Source of the DNA: Syntrophaceae bacterium UBA1411
Lineage (GTDB): Bacteria; Desulfobacterota; Syntrophia; Syntrophales; Smithellaceae
Length of the DNA stretch: 54,127 nucleotides
Direction of reading: 5' to 3'
Assembly (NCBI GenBank): GCA_002304995.1
Contig: DBPV01000077.1
Span: 23,490 to 77,616 of the forward strand
Shown: positions 47,774-54,127 of the stretch, piece after piece
Position numbering within the stretch: the stretch's first letter is position 1
Layout of the letters: every line of letters begins with the position of its first letter
The notes under the pieces: model-generated
What the model saw: only the letters and a program-made list of their open reading frames with translations
Database searches by the model: none
Told to the model about the DNA's origin: nothing
Position numbers and translations under genes: made by a program

Positions 47774-48991
47774 TCAAAAGGTGAACCTGACGGCTGTTTT
47801 CATGGCCCGGCCGGCGTTTTTGCACAGGTTGAGATCGATCATTTCGCGGTAGCGTTCTATCGGGAAGGTGTGCGTGAGCATGTCATCGACGCGAACCTTT
47901 TTCTCAGCGATCATCTCCAGGGCGATCTCGAACGCCTGCCTGCGTCCGCGCGACGTTTCATTGAACCGATAACCGTAACACCCCCTGATCGTCTGCAGTT
48001 TGAGCCACAGAGGCGTCAGATCCAGTTTCACGGCCGGGCCGATGCCGAGAACGGAAAGCGTTCCTTTTGCTGCAAGGGCGCGCAGAGAGCGGTTCAGGGT
48101 TCGCGCGTGCCCGACCGTATCGTAAATGCGATGAAATCCGCCCATCACGACAGGATCGCCCAGAGCGGGCTTGTAGGAGCGGCCGCCGGCAACTTCGCAC
48201 GCAGCGTCCAGAATGCCGGCCGAAAACGTCCGGTCGGCGCCGGATGATTTTACATAGGCGGCGGCAAAAGGCGCCGGCTCCATGACGGTAATGTCGCAGG
48301 CAATATCCAGGCCCCGGATGGCCTTGACGATCATCGTGCCGATAACGCCTCCGCCGATGACCAGAATCCGGTCGCTGTTGCCCGGCCGGTTATCCAGCAC
48401 CGCCTGAAGGCCGACCGCGAGCGGCTCGGTAAGGGTCGCCGCTTCCGGGGAAACAGCTTCCGGCACACGGCAGACCTGGCTTTGATGCGCCACGGCATAT
48501 TCGGCAAACGCGCCGTTGACATCCTTGCAGATGCCGATGAACATTCCGGGCGCAAACTTTCCTTCGGCAAAATTTTCACAGTTGCCCGGATTGCCGTCAG
48601 CGCAACTGGGGCACAGCGGCGCGATTCCTCGCGCCTGACAGCCCAGCGAGGGAATAACCGTCACTCGGTCGCCTTGACGGCAGGCGGTCACCTCCCTGCC
48701 CGTTTCCACCACATCGCCGCAAAACTCATGCCCCGGAACGCAGGGAAAAGACGTGAAAGGCATCGGCGTGGGGGAATCCTTCATCAAAATCAGATTGAGG
48801 TCGCTGCCGCAGAAGCCGCATAACCTTGTCCTGATCTTCACCCACTCGGGAGAGGGAAGAGCCGGCTCGGAAATGTCCGCAAGCCGGATGGCGGAAAAAG
48901 GGCCGCGATAGCAGAATTTGGCGCTGAGCGGCCGCAGCGCCCGCAGGAGGACGTAACGCCGCAGACTGACATCCAGCAGAAGGGCTTTCAT
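47774..48991 (-). CDS. zinc-dependent alcohol dehydrogenase family protein
   Basis: 405 residues, MDR superfamily. Catalytic zinc ligands: Cys in 'LCGFCGSDL' (residues about 58-66) and 'PGHEFCGDVVE'. The structural-zinc loop is 'LGCQARGIAPLCPSCADGNPGNCENF', split here over about 116-141 with its four cysteines. The cofactor site is 'ILVIGGGVIGTMIVKAI' near residue 213. It oxidises an alcohol or reduces a ketone/aldehyde with NAD(P). Start ATG 48991 lies five bases past the stop of the thiamine-diphosphate enzyme behind GGAG; an in-frame GTG at 49000 is possible. The coupling suggests that it acts on the product or substrate of that enzyme. Confidence 0.88.
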   Translation of the reverse strand: MKALLLDVSLRRYVLLRALRPLSAKFCYRGPFSAIRLADISEPALPSPEWVKIRTRLCGFCGSDLNLILMKDSPTPMPFTSFPCVPGHEFCGDVVETGREVTACRQGDRVTVIPSLGCQARGIAPLCPSCADGNPGNCENFAEGKFAPGMFIGICKDVNGAFAEYAVAHQSQVCRVPEAVSPEAATLTEPLAVGLQAVLDNRPGNSDRILVIGGGVIGTMIVKAIRGLDIACDITVMEPAPFAAAYVKSSGADRTFSAGILDAACEVAGGRSYKPALGDPVVMGGFHRIYDTVGHARTLNRSLRALAAKGTLSVLGIGPAVKLDLTPLWLKLQTIRGCYGYRFNETSRGRRQAFEIALEMIAEKKVRVDDMLTHTFPIERYREMIDLNLCKNAGRAMKTAVRFTF

Positions 48992-48996
48992 TGCCG

Positions 48997-50664
48997 TCAC
49001 TCCATCTTGAGCGACTGGTAAAAGAGCGGCGTCGCGGGGCTGGTCGCCTTCGGATCGGTCATCACGTTGATGCAGGCGGGTTTGCCGGAAGCAAAGGCCC
49101 TCGTGAGCGCCGGAAGTATTTCTTCGTCTTTCGTTACAAACTCGCCGTACCCGCCCAGGGCTTCGGCGACCTTTTCATAATGAATCACGCCCAGCTCGGC
49201 GCAGGCCAGGCGGTCGCAGCCCAGAGAAAGCTCCTGGCTGTGCTTGATCATTCCCCAGGCGCAATCGTTGTTGATCACGCACACCAGCGGAATGTCGTGA
49301 CGGACCATCGTATCGAACTCCATCGCGTTGAATCCGAACGATCCGTCGCCGCTGAGCACCAGCACTTTCTTTTCCGGCCGCGCCAGTTTGGCCGCCATGC
49401 CGAAGGGCAGGCCGGTTCCCAGGCATCCGAAAAGCCCGGCGGATGTGGCGATGACGCCCTGCTTCTCGCGCGTGGAAAATCCCAGGCCGAAGTAGCTGGT
49501 GTCGCCGCCGTCTGCAACATAGATCGCGTTTTCGCCGACAAACTTTTGTATCTGCGCGACCAGACGCACCGGATGAATGGGCCGAGACGGCGTCTCGCGC
49601 ATCCGCAGTTCATAGTCCAGGACGGACCGGCCGGCCGCCTTGAGCGTTTCGGACCAGCCGCTGTGGTTGTTTTCCCTCACCTGCGCCGTCAGTTGCTCCA
49701 GGACGGAAGCGATATCGCCGGCCAGGCCGACCGTTGCGCGGCAGTTGCGGTCAAGTTCATGCGGATCGATATCGATGCGCACCAGTTTTACCGACGGCGG
49801 AATCAGCTGCCCCGACTGCAGCGTCCAGTTGAAACGCAGGCCGGCGGCGACAATCACATCCGTCTGGCCGATGCCGAACATCAGCCCCAGATTGCCCATC
49901 TCCATCACCGAGTTGGGATGATCGTCCGGCAGTTCGCCCCGTCCGTAATTTAAGAGCATGAAGGGAATGCCCGTCTTTTCAATGAACTTTTTCAGGCTCT
50001 CCGATGCGGAGCTCAATCCAACGCCGCTGCCTCCCAGAAAGAGGGGCTTTCGGGCGTTGTTGATCAGGTCTGCCGCGGCCCGCAGATCCTGGTCGTCCGG
50101 ATGCATGCGGTACTGCCGCGCCGGCTGAGCGGGCATGGTCACTTGCGATTCCTCGACGCCGACGCTTAAAATATCCGGCGGCAGCTCCACAAACACCGGC
50201 CCCGGCCTTCCCTGCGTGGCGTAGCGAAAGGCCAGTGAAAGATATTCGGGAATCCGCCGGATGTCGAAGCAGGTGGCCGCCCACTTGGTGATCGGATGGA
50301 CGATGTCCATCTGGTGAATCTCCTGCAGCGCTCCTTTGAGATCGTCGCGCAGCGGATGCCTTCCACACAGGACGACCAGCGGCGCATTATCCAGATAGGC
50401 GTTGGCAATGCCCGTGAGCCCGTTGGCGAAGCCCGGTCCCGCCGTGAGGAAACAGACGCCGGGTTTTCCCGCGTAAACCGACCAGGCATGCGCCATCATG
50501 GCCGCCGCCTGTTCGTGGCGCACATCAACGGCGCGGATGCCGTATTGCGTGAAACCGTCCAGCATGGCCTCAATATGTCCGCCGGAGATGCCGAACACGA
50601 CATCAACTTTTTCCACTTCCTTCAGATATTTGCCGACCAGATGCCCGCCGTTGATTACGGCCAT
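48997..50664 (-). CDS. thiamine-diphosphate-dependent enzyme (acetolactate synthase / 2-hydroxyacyl-CoA lyase-like)
   Basis: 555 residues with three domains: PYR (about 1-170) with the catalytic Glu51 in 'DVRHEQAAAMMAHAW', a central domain (about 185-330), and PP (about 350-550) with the TPP-Mg motif 'GDGSFGFNAMEFDTMVRHDIP' in residues about 430-450 closed by 'INNDCAWGM'. 'TAGPGFANGLTGIANAYLD' near 75 is typical for acetolactate-synthase-like and oxalyl-CoA/2-hydroxyacyl-CoA lyase-like members. No regulatory small subunit (IlvH) is near and the partner is an alcohol dehydrogenase, so branched-chain amino acid synthesis is unlikely. ATG 50664 follows AAGGAGG. It lies 12 bases after the SCP2-like gene in one operon. 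Confidence 0.87.
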   Translation of the reverse strand: MAVINGGHLVGKYLKEVEKVDVVFGISGGHIEAMLDGFTQYGIRAVDVRHEQAAAMMAHAWSVYAGKPGVCFLTAGPGFANGLTGIANAYLDNAPLVVLCGRHPLRDDLKGALQEIHQMDIVHPITKWAATCFDIRRIPEYLSLAFRYATQGRPGPVFVELPPDILSVGVEESQVTMPAQPARQYRMHPDDQDLRAAADLINNARKPLFLGGSGVGLSSASESLKKFIEKTGIPFMLLNYGRGELPDDHPNSVMEMGNLGLMFGIGQTDVIVAAGLRFNWTLQSGQLIPPSVKLVRIDIDPHELDRNCRATVGLAGDIASVLEQLTAQVRENNHSGWSETLKAAGRSVLDYELRMRETPSRPIHPVRLVAQIQKFVGENAIYVADGGDTSYFGLGFSTREKQGVIATSAGLFGCLGTGLPFGMAAKLARPEKKVLVLSGDGSFGFNAMEFDTMVRHDIPLVCVINNDCAWGMIKHSQELSLGCDRLACAELGVIHYEKVAEALGGYGEFVTKDEEILPALTRAFASGKPACINVMTDPKATSPATPLFYQSLKME

Positions 50665-50676
50665 GTCTTTTCCTCC

Positions 50677-51036
50677 TTAGAGAACAAGTTTCACTCCGTC
50701 GTTAAACCATTGTGCGAAATAGGCCATTCCGTCGAGCTTCATTTTTCCCTGAGCGGCAGCCTCAAACTGCTTCGCATCGCTTCGCGACGACATCACCTGA
50801 AATCCCGTTCGGGCATCGGCCCAGACAATCGCCGCGTCACAGGCGTGATCGGCCCCGCCGGCGCTTTGCACGCCTCCCCGGTCGAAAATGAAAAGCCTGC
50901 CTCTTTTTCCATCGGCGGTCTTGATCAGGATTTTCACGGCATGAACGGATCCCAGATACTTTTTAAACGCTTCATTTTTCCGGGACGCCCGTTGTAAAAC
51001 TTTGTACAGCACAAACAAAAGAAGAGAAAATCTCAT
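50677..51036 (-). CDS. SCP2-like lipid-binding small protein
   Basis: 119 residues with a hydrophobic N-terminus ('FSLLLFVLYKVLQ'). The rest resembles a sterol-carrier-protein-2 fold: 'AVKILIKTADGKRGRLFIFD', 'DHACDAAIVWADARTGFQVM', and the end 'QGKMKLDGMAYFAQWFNDGVKLVL', where 'GKMKLDG' parallels the SCP2 'GKlkvxGd' motif. Such domains bind fatty acyl chains. ATG 51036 is chosen because upstream codons overlap the predicted promoter. It leads the operon with the thiamine-diphosphate enzyme and the alcohol dehydrogenase, suggesting a hydrophobic substrate for the pathway. Family call by eye, moderate. Confidence 0.6.
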   Translation of the reverse strand: MRFSLLLFVLYKVLQRASRKNEAFKKYLGSVHAVKILIKTADGKRGRLFIFDRGGVQSAGGADHACDAAIVWADARTGFQVMSSRSDAKQFEAAAQGKMKLDGMAYFAQWFNDGVKLVL

Positions 51037-51087
51037 AATGCAGTGCCCCCGGCCGGTTTTTGAAATGCTTCGGTGAATTGACGGCTT

Positions 51088-51117
51088 AAAATACACGCAA
51101 TCGGACAGAATTGTCAA
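51088..51117 (-). promoter_or_regulatory. predicted promoter of the SCP2/TPP/ADH operon
   Basis: Minus strand: TTGACA (51117-51112), 18-base spacer, TATTTT (51093-51088). Leader about 45 bases. Confidence 0.5.
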
Positions 51118-51564
51118 CCAGGCAAACAGAATAAAATATTGGGTTGTAGGCCATAAGCGATGGGATAAAAGCTCATAGCTCATGGCTGATAGGAAATATT
51201 GAAAGACAATGGGCTTCCATTTGACGGTTAACGTTTCTCCGTCTTGCCTTGAAGTTGTTCGACTATCCCATAATCACCTAATACTATTTTAAAAAAGTAT
51301 GCTTGCAAAGGTTCCGAATATCCCGTTTGGGGGATTACATCTGTTTGAAGGTATTCTGAAATCGATGGACGGCATCAACGATTTCATCTCCGGCTTGCTG
51401 CGGCTTAGCATTTCAAGAGCGCATTGTCTGTTCATCGCCTTACCTTTAAGCTATCGAGTTCACCTGAGGGACCTCAGCATCGACTGCCGCTGTATGTATC
51501 GGGGCTTTGAAAACGTCTAATGACCCTGCAACGTCACTTCTTCTGATGTCGCTTGATTCGCAAA
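51118..51564. other. 447-base region downstream of ssrA without a recognisable gene
   Basis: It lies between the SCP2 promoter and the 3' end of tmRNA. Its base composition is less GC-rich than its surroundings. Near 51165-51195 short imperfect repeats of AGCTCAT appear. On the minus strand a 25-codon open stretch ending at 51335 (it includes 'AGDEIVDAVHRF') reads like the tail of a helical protein but has no start. A short stem (CTGAG/CTCAG) is at about 51463-51478. The 3' end of tmRNA is a frequent integration site, so this may be debris of an old insertion; no attachment repeat was found. Confidence 0.35.
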
Positions 51565-51916
51565 TGGTGGAGGCGGCGGGAATTGAACCCGCGTCCGAAA
51601 ACCTTCCGCTGGAGCTTCTACGTGCGTAGCCTTCGTTTTAGAACCTTCACGCTGGTTTGCTCCCTAAGGCCGGATCTCCCCGCGCTATCCTGTAAGTTTT
51701 CGCCGCCCTCCGCCAGGCAAGAAGTTTGGCTATCCTGTCTAAATGACGTTTCCCCCGGTCAACAGGAGAACCGGGTTCAACGTTAGCCGACTAAGCGGCT
51801 AAAGCGTAATCGTAGTTGTCTGCGATTATATGTTTCCTACCTGTTTAACGAGGCCTGTAGGAACCTCGGCACGCTTCTACAACTTCAAATGTCCCCGTCG
51901 AAACCGTTACGCCCCC
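51565..51916 (-). ncRNA. ssrA: transfer-messenger RNA
   Basis: A 352-base tmRNA that rescues stalled ribosomes. The 5' end GGGGGC (51916-51911) pairs with GCCTCC before the encoded A-CCA end (51565). The T-arm sequence GGTTCAATTCC precedes it. The conserved 5' block with TAACGGTTTCGACGGGG is present. The tag frame (51823-51791) reads GCA GAC AAC TAC GAT TAC GCT TTA GCC GCT TAG, that is the proteolysis tag ADNYDYALAA, ending in the LAA degron seen by ClpXP. Pseudoknot-forming regions fill the middle. It is a one-piece tmRNA. Its partner SmpB is encoded about 0.8 kb upstream on the same strand. Confidence 0.97.
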
Positions 51917-51932
51917 TTTTTTGTTTGGTCTT

Positions 51933-51961
51933 AATATAGACAGTCCGCGCGCTTTTGTCAA
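51933..51961 (-). promoter_or_regulatory. sigma-70 promoter of ssrA
   Basis: Minus strand: TTGACA (51961-51956), 17-base spacer, TATATT (51938-51933), a near-consensus promoter whose start falls about 10 bases before the mature 5' end. Confidence 0.85.
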
Positions 51962-52093
51962 AGAAAAGCGCAGAAATACTCTGCTCGCCCCCTCCGTCAC
52001 TTCGCGGCACCTCCGCCGGCGGAGGATAGGAAGGAGCGGTTTCCTCATTCAATCATGATCGTAAGAGTCAATAATGATTTGAGTTTTATTTCA

Positions 52094-52591
52094 TTAACCC
52101 CGAAGGATCTTGTGCTTTTCCCTTTCTTTTTGCTTTTCGGCCAGGCGCATGCGCCGTCTTTCTTCCGCTTCTTTATTGCGATGGCGTTCTTCATCCGTTT
52201 CCAGAATCAAAGGCGGAAGGGGCGTAGGGCGTTTATTGGCGTCCAACGAGACAAACGTGAGATAAGCGGAGCCGGTATGCCGCACCTCTCCGGTCAGCGG
52301 ATTTTCAGCCTCGACACGGACGCCCACTTCCATCGACGTTCTGCCGACATAGTTAACGGATGCTTTGAGGGTCAGCACATCGCCAATAAATACGGGATGA
52401 TGAAAATCCAGCCGGTCAATGGACGCCGTCACCACGTGGGCCCGCGCATGGCGGGTGGCGGCGACGCCGCCGGCCGTGTCGATCAGTTTCATGATATCAC
52501 CGCCGTGGACGTTCCCCGCGGGATTGGCATTCTCGGGATTCATCGCCTGGGCGATGATGACCCGGCTTTCTCTGACTTTTTTTCCTTCCAT
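52094..52591 (-). CDS. hotdog-fold acyl-CoA thioesterase (YciA-like)
   Basis: 165 residues. 'MNPENANPAGNVHGGDIMKLIDTAGGVAATRHAR' (residues about 17-50) carries the conserved Asn and the 'GGxxMxxxDxAG' active-site helix with the catalytic Asp. 'DFHHPVFIGDVLTLKASV' and 'TGSAYLTFVSLD' are the other hotdog strands. A charged coiled tail (about 132-165, 'ETDEERHRNKEAEERRRMR') follows, as in many YciA relatives. It hydrolyses acyl-CoA in the cytoplasm. It lies between smpB and ssrA on the same strand; this seems to be chance rather than function. ATG 52591 follows GGGGGA. Confidence 0.9.
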   Translation of the reverse strand: MEGKKVRESRVIIAQAMNPENANPAGNVHGGDIMKLIDTAGGVAATRHARAHVVTASIDRLDFHHPVFIGDVLTLKASVNYVGRTSMEVGVRVEAENPLTGEVRHTGSAYLTFVSLDANKRPTPLPPLILETDEERHRNKEAEERRRMRLAEKQKEREKHKILRG

Positions 52592-52746
52592 AAAAGAATT
52601 CCCCCTCTCCCTTGGCCTCCTGCAAGAGGCGGGGATTTTTTCTCCTCTCCGAAGCGGTTTACAGCGCCCGCAAAAGATTTGAATGAAAGCTATTTATTGC
52701 AGAAGCCTTCCCGGCCTTTGCAGAAGGAGCCGGAAAAGAAAATACA

Positions 52747-53223
52747 TCAAACCTTGATCCGCTTGGACTTGAAATCCCGCGCGATGGAACGGCGCTCTTC
52801 CCGCTGTTTGATATCCTGGCGGCGGTCGTGCAGTTTCTTGCCCTTGCCGATGCCGATCTCCACTTTCACCAGACCGTTTTTAAAATAAAGCCGAAGCGGC
52901 ACCAGCGCCAGTCCCTTTTCGCGCGATTTTCCGTAAAGCTTGCGGATCTCCCGCCGGTGCAACAAAAGCTTGCGCGCCCGAAGCGGTTCGTGGTTGAAGC
53001 GGTTGCCGTGATCGTAATGGCTGATGTGCATCTCGCGCAGGTAAACCTCGTCATCCTTCACGACGGCGTAGCTGTCTTTGAGATTGGCCTTGCCGGCGCG
53101 CAGCGCCTTGACCTCCGTTCCGGACAGAACGATTCCCGCTTCGTAAATGTCGTCAATGTCGTAATTCACCCGCGCAAGTTTGTTGCTTGCGATGAGTTTA
53201 TGAGCTGAGTTTTCTTTTGCCAT
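52747..53223 (-). CDS. smpB: SsrA-binding protein
   Basis: 158 residues, normal length. 'ASNKLARVNYDIDDIYEAGIVLSGTEVKALRAGKANLKDSY' (residues about 12-52) is the oligonucleotide-binding barrel that holds the tRNA-like part of tmRNA. The basic C-terminal tail ('GKGKKLHDRRQDIKQREERR') enters the mRNA channel of stalled ribosomes. It acts with the tmRNA encoded downstream. The start is ATG 53223 by homology although no clear ribosome site precedes it (sequence before it is AATGTAGAATTC), which may keep its translation low. Confidence 0.96.
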   Translation of the reverse strand: MAKENSAHKLIASNKLARVNYDIDDIYEAGIVLSGTEVKALRAGKANLKDSYAVVKDDEVYLREMHISHYDHGNRFNHEPLRARKLLLHRREIRKLYGKSREKGLALVPLRLYFKNGLVKVEIGIGKGKKLHDRRQDIKQREERRSIARDFKSKRIKV

Positions 53224-53358
53224 AAATGAATTCTACATTAAATTTCGTTTATTGCCACCATTATTGCAAATCCGCCCTGCCTGATTACCCTTCCATCTAT
53301 CCAGGCACCCTTGCCGCTCAGGCCCCAAGGAGCCGAGAAACGCTGAAACCGGCGCTTT

Positions 53359-54123
53359 CTACTTTTTGGGTTTCGGCAGAAGATAGTCCGGTTTGACGTG
53401 GCCAAGCGCCGTGTAAATATTATGGCGGATTTGCGGATTGTCAACTTCAAGTTGGTCAAGCAGCTTCTTGATGTAGCTGCGCCGGGAATTTTCGCTTGTC
53501 GGACATTCGTTCTTGACGGTTGGAAACGCGCGCTCGCGGCTGTATTTCTTCACGAGGCCTTCCTGCAGGTAGGCCAGCGGCCGGATGATGTGCAGTTTGC
53601 CGCCAAAGATGCTCTGGTTGGGCAGCATCGTGCTGATTTCCCGGCCGTAAAACAAATTGATAAGCAGCGTCTCGATGATATCATCGCGGTGGTGTGCAAA
53701 CGCTATTTTATTGCAGCCGTGCGCGTCCGCGATTTCGAAGATTCTTTTGCGCCGCAGGCGCGAGCATAGAAAGCAGGGATTTTTCCGGTTGAACTCGGAA
53801 TGCGCCAGCACGCCGATGTCCGTCTTTTCCATGACACAAGGGTACTGGTGCGCCTGAAAATATTTTTCCATCTCGCGGTAGGCCACATAATCGGAATCAA
53901 AGCCCATGTCGATATTGACGGCCAGGAAGGTAAATTCCGGGACAAAGACCATCGGCGAATCAAGCAGATCCAAAAGCGCATAACTGTCCGCGCCGCCCGA
54001 TAAGCCGACCAGCACTTTGTCGCCTGCGGCGATCATGCCATAGTCCAAAACGGCTTTTTCCAGCCATTTTTTCAGATGAAGAAACAGTTTGGTGTTCTTC
54101 TTTTTCTCTTTGTTTTCCTCCAA
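53359..54123 (-). CDS. ttcA: tRNA 2-thiocytidine synthetase TtcA-like, 5' end uncertain
   Basis: At least 254 residues. PP-loop 'SGGADS' at 42-47 binds ATP for adenylating tRNA. The cysteines Cys117 and Cys120 ('NPCFLCSRLRR') and one in 'NECPTSENSRR' near 207 are the [4Fe-4S] ligands of TtcA. 'AFAHHRDDIIETLLINLFYG' near 142 is the family block. It inserts sulfur at C32 of certain tRNAs. The visible start is TTG at 54123, four bases from the window edge with the frame open beyond it, so the true start may lie outside. Length and C-terminus fit TtcA rather than the eukaryote-type Ctu1. It is 135 bases upstream of smpB. Confidence 0.9.
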   Translation of the reverse strand: MEENKEKKKNTKLFLHLKKWLEKAVLDYGMIAAGDKVLVGLSGGADSYALLDLLDSPMVFVPEFTFLAVNIDMGFDSDYVAYREMEKYFQAHQYPCVMEKTDIGVLAHSEFNRKNPCFLCSRLRRKRIFEIADAHGCNKIAFAHHRDDIIETLLINLFYGREISTMLPNQSIFGGKLHIIRPLAYLQEGLVKKYSRERAFPTVKNECPTSENSRRSYIKKLLDQLEVDNPQIRHNIYTALGHVKPDYLLPKPKK

Positions 54124-54127
54124 GGCG

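Noticed and set aside
48997..50664. Acetolactate synthase of branched-chain amino acid synthesis
   Set aside because: No IlvH/IlvN regulatory gene or ilv neighbours; its operon partners are an SCP2-like protein and a zinc dehydrogenase.
51299..51520. 73-codon plus-strand frame downstream of ssrA
   Set aside because: No ribosome site, cysteine-rich product without pattern, and no neighbour to support it.
52010..52025. 16-base palindrome CCTCCGCCGGCGGAGG as thioesterase terminator
   Set aside because: It has no usable loop and no T-run on the minus strand, and lies 68 bases after the stop codon.
51553..52048. Short frames inside and opposite the tmRNA gene
   Set aside because: The region is fully explained by ssrA; the only real coding part is the 10-residue tag.

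Overview
The window reads as chromosomal DNA of a strictly anaerobic deltaproteobacterium, most like the Syntrophales/Syntrophobacterales (Desulfobacterota). This is inferred from gene content, not from a marker-gene placement. Signs of an anaerobe are a class III ribonucleotide reductase, a NifU/NifS pair, many acyl-CoA ligases and dehydrogenases, an ADP-forming acyl-CoA synthetase subunit, and a Tat-exported molybdopterin oxidoreductase. The DNA is GC-rich. I see no insertion sequence, CRISPR array, rRNA or tRNA gene. Two genes are cut by the window edges: a flavin-reductase-like gene on the left and possibly ttcA on the right.

Layout. 1-9.3 kb (minus strand): flavin-reductase-like fragment, purB, a zinc-type family I.5 lipase, metK behind a SAM-II riboswitch and an intrinsic terminator, then an nrdD-nrdG-HD-GYP unit read from a promoter with two NrdR boxes. 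9.3-16.3 kb: a small methyltransferase on the plus strand, then a three-gene minus-strand unit made of a CHASE2 adenylate/guanylate cyclase, a 1238-residue NHL/fibronectin/transglutaminase/TPR protein and a small exported protein. 16.3-22.3 kb: a tightly packed minus-strand cluster (PHP phosphoesterase, GT4 glycosyltransferase, methyltransferase, alpha/alpha-toroid protein, hexapeptide acyltransferase, B12-binding radical SAM enzyme) that looks like a glycan or lipid modification pathway. 22.4-34.8 kb: a D-Ala-D-Ala peptidase, then a fatty-acid/acyl-CoA block with the ADP-forming CoA-ligase subunit, hbd, two acyl-CoA dehydrogenases, a cupin/HTH regulator, a membrane protein, an SDR and two divergent AMP-forming ligases.

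34.8-39.6 kb: molybdopterin oxidoreductase A and B subunits with a TorD chaperone, read from a good sigma-70 promoter through a structured leader, with a ModE-type DNA-binding protein just upstream. 39.7-42.2 kb: HU, NifS and NifU. 42.4-51.1 kb: an exported small protein plus a FATP-type acyl-CoA synthetase, a metallo-beta-lactamase-fold hydrolase, a dynamin-like GTPase, and an operon of an SCP2-like protein, a thiamine-diphosphate enzyme and a zinc alcohol dehydrogenase. 51.5-54.1 kb: the tmRNA gene ssrA, an acyl-CoA thioesterase, smpB and ttcA.

The best-supported unusual item is the metK leader. A SAM-II (SAM-alpha) class aptamer sits right at the predicted transcription start, and its 3' part can form a 10-bp antiterminator with the 5' arm of a perfect 9-bp terminator. 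This predicts transcription attenuation by a riboswitch class usually thought of as translational. Other candidates are the six-gene PHP/GT4/B12-radical-SAM cluster, the CHASE2-cyclase/NHL-giant unit, the structured leader of the molybdopterin operon, and a Gram-positive-type zinc lipase in a deltaproteobacterial context. All function assignments come from reading motifs and family resemblance by eye; no database search was run.
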